From positions 558,001 through 622,000 of the forward strand of contig NZ_CP118164.1 of assembly GCF_028748185.1 (NCBI RefSeq): 64,000 bases of DNA, read 5' to 3'. Under the pieces are notes generated by a model that saw only the letters and a list, made by a program, of their open reading frames with translations, searched no databases and was not told the origin of the DNA. Source of the stretch: Bremerella sp. P1. GTDB lineage: Bacteria; Planctomycetota; Planctomycetia; Pirellulales; Pirellulaceae. Made by a program: the position numbers and the translations under genes. Positions 62,303-64,000 of the stretch are shown here, in pieces. Within the stretch, counting starts at the first letter, position 1; each line of letters starts with the position of its first letter.

Positions 62303-63156
62303 CTACTCGCGCTTCGGTAGCTCTTCAAAGACATCTTGAAGACCCAACGCGAGAACAGAAGACTCAGCGCTGTGGCAACAAGCATGTAGGCGGACAGAAG
62401 CCATTTGTCGGTCGGATCGACGCCCATCGGCTGGGCCAGAATTCGTGCTGGGACGTTCACCACAATCAGAATCGGAATGGCGAACGTGAAAATCATCTTG
62501 AGCGTCAGCCCCAGGGTACCGGCGTTGTAGATCTCCATCGGGTAACGCGAGAAGCTCGTGATGTAAAACCAGAAGTCGTACAGCGACGTGTTCCTGCCCA
62601 GCCAAATGCTGGATGCAGCCAGGACGATCATAAGACTGTAAAGGATCGCCACACCACACAGCAAAAAGACCAGGTACACCGCCACCATACCCACGGTCAA
62701 TTCAATGGCATCGCTCGGCCGATGCGTTAATTGGTAAAGACTGATCGACATCAACAAGATGCCGAACAGAAAGTTGGCGGTGGAAGGCCAGTTCACTTTC
62801 TCGAAGCTAATCAGGAACTGGGTATCGATTGGCTTGAGCAAAGCGAAGTCGAGTTTCCCGGTACGGATCAACTCGGAAAACTCTTGGATGTTCGGCATGA
62901 AGAACATCTGTACCAGGCTATTCACCAACAGTGTCGTCGCCAGGAAGACAAAGAATTCCCACTTGCCCCAACCAGTGTCGTTACCAATCGAGTTGGTATA
63001 GCTGAAGATGAGCAAGTAGAAGCCCAGGTTCATGATCACCCAGGACAGGCTCGAGACACATTCGACCCAGAAGTTCGAGCGAAAGCTCAAGTCTCGGACC
63101 AGGCTGTTTCGCAGGAACATGAAGAATACGCTGCTGTAGGAAGGTCGGTCGTTCAT
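62299..63156 (-). CDS. ABC-2 type permease (ABC2_membrane_6-like)
   Basis: ATG 63156 (MNDRPSYSSVFFMFLRNSLV) has GGAGG nine bases upstream, so the longer frame to 63582 is not real. The 285-residue permease has about six helices and a conserved FSELIRTGKLDFALLKPIDT loop, typical of this DUF990/ABC2_membrane_6 family. It starts 5 bp after the stop of a second permease of the same type, an arrangement of two half-permeases that usually shares an ATPase. The ATPase is not in the window and should lie beyond its right end. The substrate is unknown. Confidence 0.9.
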   Translation of the reverse strand: MNDRPSYSSVFFMFLRNSLVRDLSFRSNFWVECVSSLSWVIMNLGFYLLIFSYTNSIGNDTGWGKWEFFVFLATTLLVNSLVQMFFMPNIQEFSELIRTGKLDFALLKPIDTQFLISFEKVNWPSTANFLFGILLMSISLYQLTHRPSDAIELTVGMVAVYLVFLLCGVAILYSLMIVLAASSIWLGRNTSLYDFWFYITSFSRYPMEIYNAGTLGLTLKMIFTFAIPILIVVNVPARILAQPMGVDPTDKWLLSAYMLVATALSLLFSRWVFKMSLKSYRSASS

Positions 63157-63161
63157 CGAGA

Positions 63162-64000
63162 TCAACCTCCGTAAGCGCTGTACTGCTTCACGCCGTAATG
63201 AAATGCGAGGCGTGATGCGATAATGAAGAAGACAACCCAGCCGACCTGCACGATCAGCCCCCACATCAATTCCGCGCCGGTGATCTTCTCGAGAAACACA
63301 GCCGCGGGGAAATACGCCAGGTACATCAGCGGCAACGACTTCACAATCGTCGACCAGGGGCCACCCAGTTCGTTCAGCATATCCAAGGGAAACATGTGCC
63401 CGGACAGGAAGAACGTGAACAGCATGTACACAAACAGCAGCGAGCGCACTTCCAGAAACCAGAAACCGATCATGCCGATCGTCGCTTCCATGAAGAAGCC
63501 CAGCATGAAGGAAAGAATCAGCGAGAAGAAATACGCACACAGCACCTGAGCCGGCGGCCATCCTTCGAAGTAACCACGGCAAACGAAGAACACAATCGCA
63601 AACGGCACGGCAGCCACGATGTAATAGGTCAGTTTGTGGGCCACGCGATTGAGCAGAAAGAAGGAAATCAGATCCAATGGCTGGATCAGGTACTTCTTGA
63701 TTTCTCCTTCACGGATCTGCAAGGCAATGCCAGAAGCCAGGCCTGGCATGCTGGAAAATGCCCGAGATACGGTCGATAGCAGGTAGTAAGCGACGATGTT
63801 GTAGTACGTGTACCCAACGATCTCTTCGCCTGTGCTGTCCCCACCACCTCGGGCGGAGAAAATCGCCGACCATAGAAAGATTTGCGTGACGATCGGCAGG
63901 AAACGCATCAGCGTCCCCAGCATGAAATCGCCCCGATAGACGAGCTTCTCGTAGAAGTTGATCTGAAAGATGGCCCACCAGGTGGAGGCCCGTGCGGCGA
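63162..64000 (-). CDS. ABC-2 type permease, partial (start beyond window)
   Basis: The frame is open through 64000, reading ...AARASTWWAIFQINFYEK before MLGTLMRFLPIVTQIFLW, so the true start lies outside the window and the ATG at 63923 is internal. The visible 279 residues have about six helices and the loop LQIREGEIKKYLIQPLDLIS, the same family as its downstream partner, which starts 5 bp after this stop. Together they probably form a heterodimeric export permease. Confidence 0.9.
   Translation of the reverse strand, partial: AARASTWWAIFQINFYEKLVYRGDFMLGTLMRFLPIVTQIFLWSAIFSARGGGDSTGEEIVGYTYYNIVAYYLLSTVSRAFSSMPGLASGIALQIREGEIKKYLIQPLDLISFFLLNRVAHKLTYYIVAAVPFAIVFFVCRGYFEGWPPAQVLCAYFFSLILSFMLGFFMEATIGMIGFWFLEVRSLLFVYMLFTFFLSGHMFPLDMLNELGGPWSTIVKSLPLMYLAYFPAAVFLEKITGAELMWGLIVQVGWVVFFIIASRLAFHYGVKQYSAYGG

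Overview
The window looks like a chromosomal segment of a planctomycete, most likely from the Pirellulaceae (Blastopirellula/Bremerella/Rhodopirellula type). The indicators are a DUF1559 prepilin-like protein, a DUF1570 gluzincin, a Cys-rich BBP2-type porin, DUF1573 and DUF4416 proteins, Tat-exported Gfo/Idh/MocA and DUF3500-like proteins, a four-haem cytochrome fused to a metallophosphatase-like domain, an archaeal/eukaryotic-type prolyl-tRNA synthetase, moderate GC content and short, mostly monocistronic units. This is inferred from gene content, not from a marker gene. I saw no rRNA or tRNA gene, no CRISPR array, no prophage and no transposase.

Layout. 1-6.1 kb: end of a coiled-coil protein, an SRPBCC protein bordered by interspersed repeats, a large lipoprotein/membrane protein with an ABC ATPase, a LURP-one-like protein and a conserved unknown. 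6.4-9.7 kb: two small unknowns, then trpB-trpA (minus strand) separated by a palindromic repeat. 9.8-13.2 kb: mutM (TTG start), a Tat-exported DUF3500-like protein and a DUF1570 peptidase-like protein. 13.2-17.9 kb: nitrogen control module 1 on the minus strand, amtB-glnB-glnD, with an intrinsic terminator between glnB and glnD. 18.2-29.4 kb: TolB-like propeller, Nudix hydrolase, transglutaminase lipoprotein, unknowns, class I aminotransferase, RNase R, a glycosyltransferase and an LpxH-like phosphoesterase. 29.8-35.6 kb: a YhaM-like nuclease divergent from proS, a DUF1559 protein, and a strongly codon-biased Cys-rich porin. 35.7-42.8 kb: DUF4416, a WecA/TagO-like sugar-phosphate transferase followed directly by an O-antigen-ligase/TPR protein, a DUF1573 protein and the metallophosphatase-cytochrome. 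43.1-46.2 kb: a one-piece NirB-NirD nitrite reductase behind a sigma-54-type promoter. 46.5-56.3 kb: zinc-ribbon proteins (one with a decapeptide repeat), nrnA, ribF, a membrane protein, a Gfo/Idh oxidoreductase, an orphan larB next to nnrD, and an MBL-fold hydrolase. 56.7-59.2 kb: nitrogen module 2, amtB2 behind a near-consensus sigma-54 promoter, then a repeat element and a second PII gene. 59.2-64 kb: TlpA-like thioredoxin, CYTH protein, MFS transporter and two ABC-2 permeases, the last running off the window.

The most coherent biology is nitrogen acquisition. GlnB-1 keeps the uridylylation Tyr51 and sits beside GlnD. The second PII has Phe at position 51, so GlnD could not modify it at the usual site. 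The second Amt and the nitrite reductase both have TGGCAC-N5-TTGC-type promoters, while the first Amt does not show one. This suggests two PII/Amt circuits: one read out by covalent modification, and one driven by RpoN at transcription and by ligand binding alone at the protein level. The other notable layer is a set of several unrelated palindromic or inverted intergenic repeats (0.45-0.63, 8.36-8.44, 19.77-19.92, 46.20-46.39 and 58.53-58.69 kb), two of which sit between functionally paired genes.
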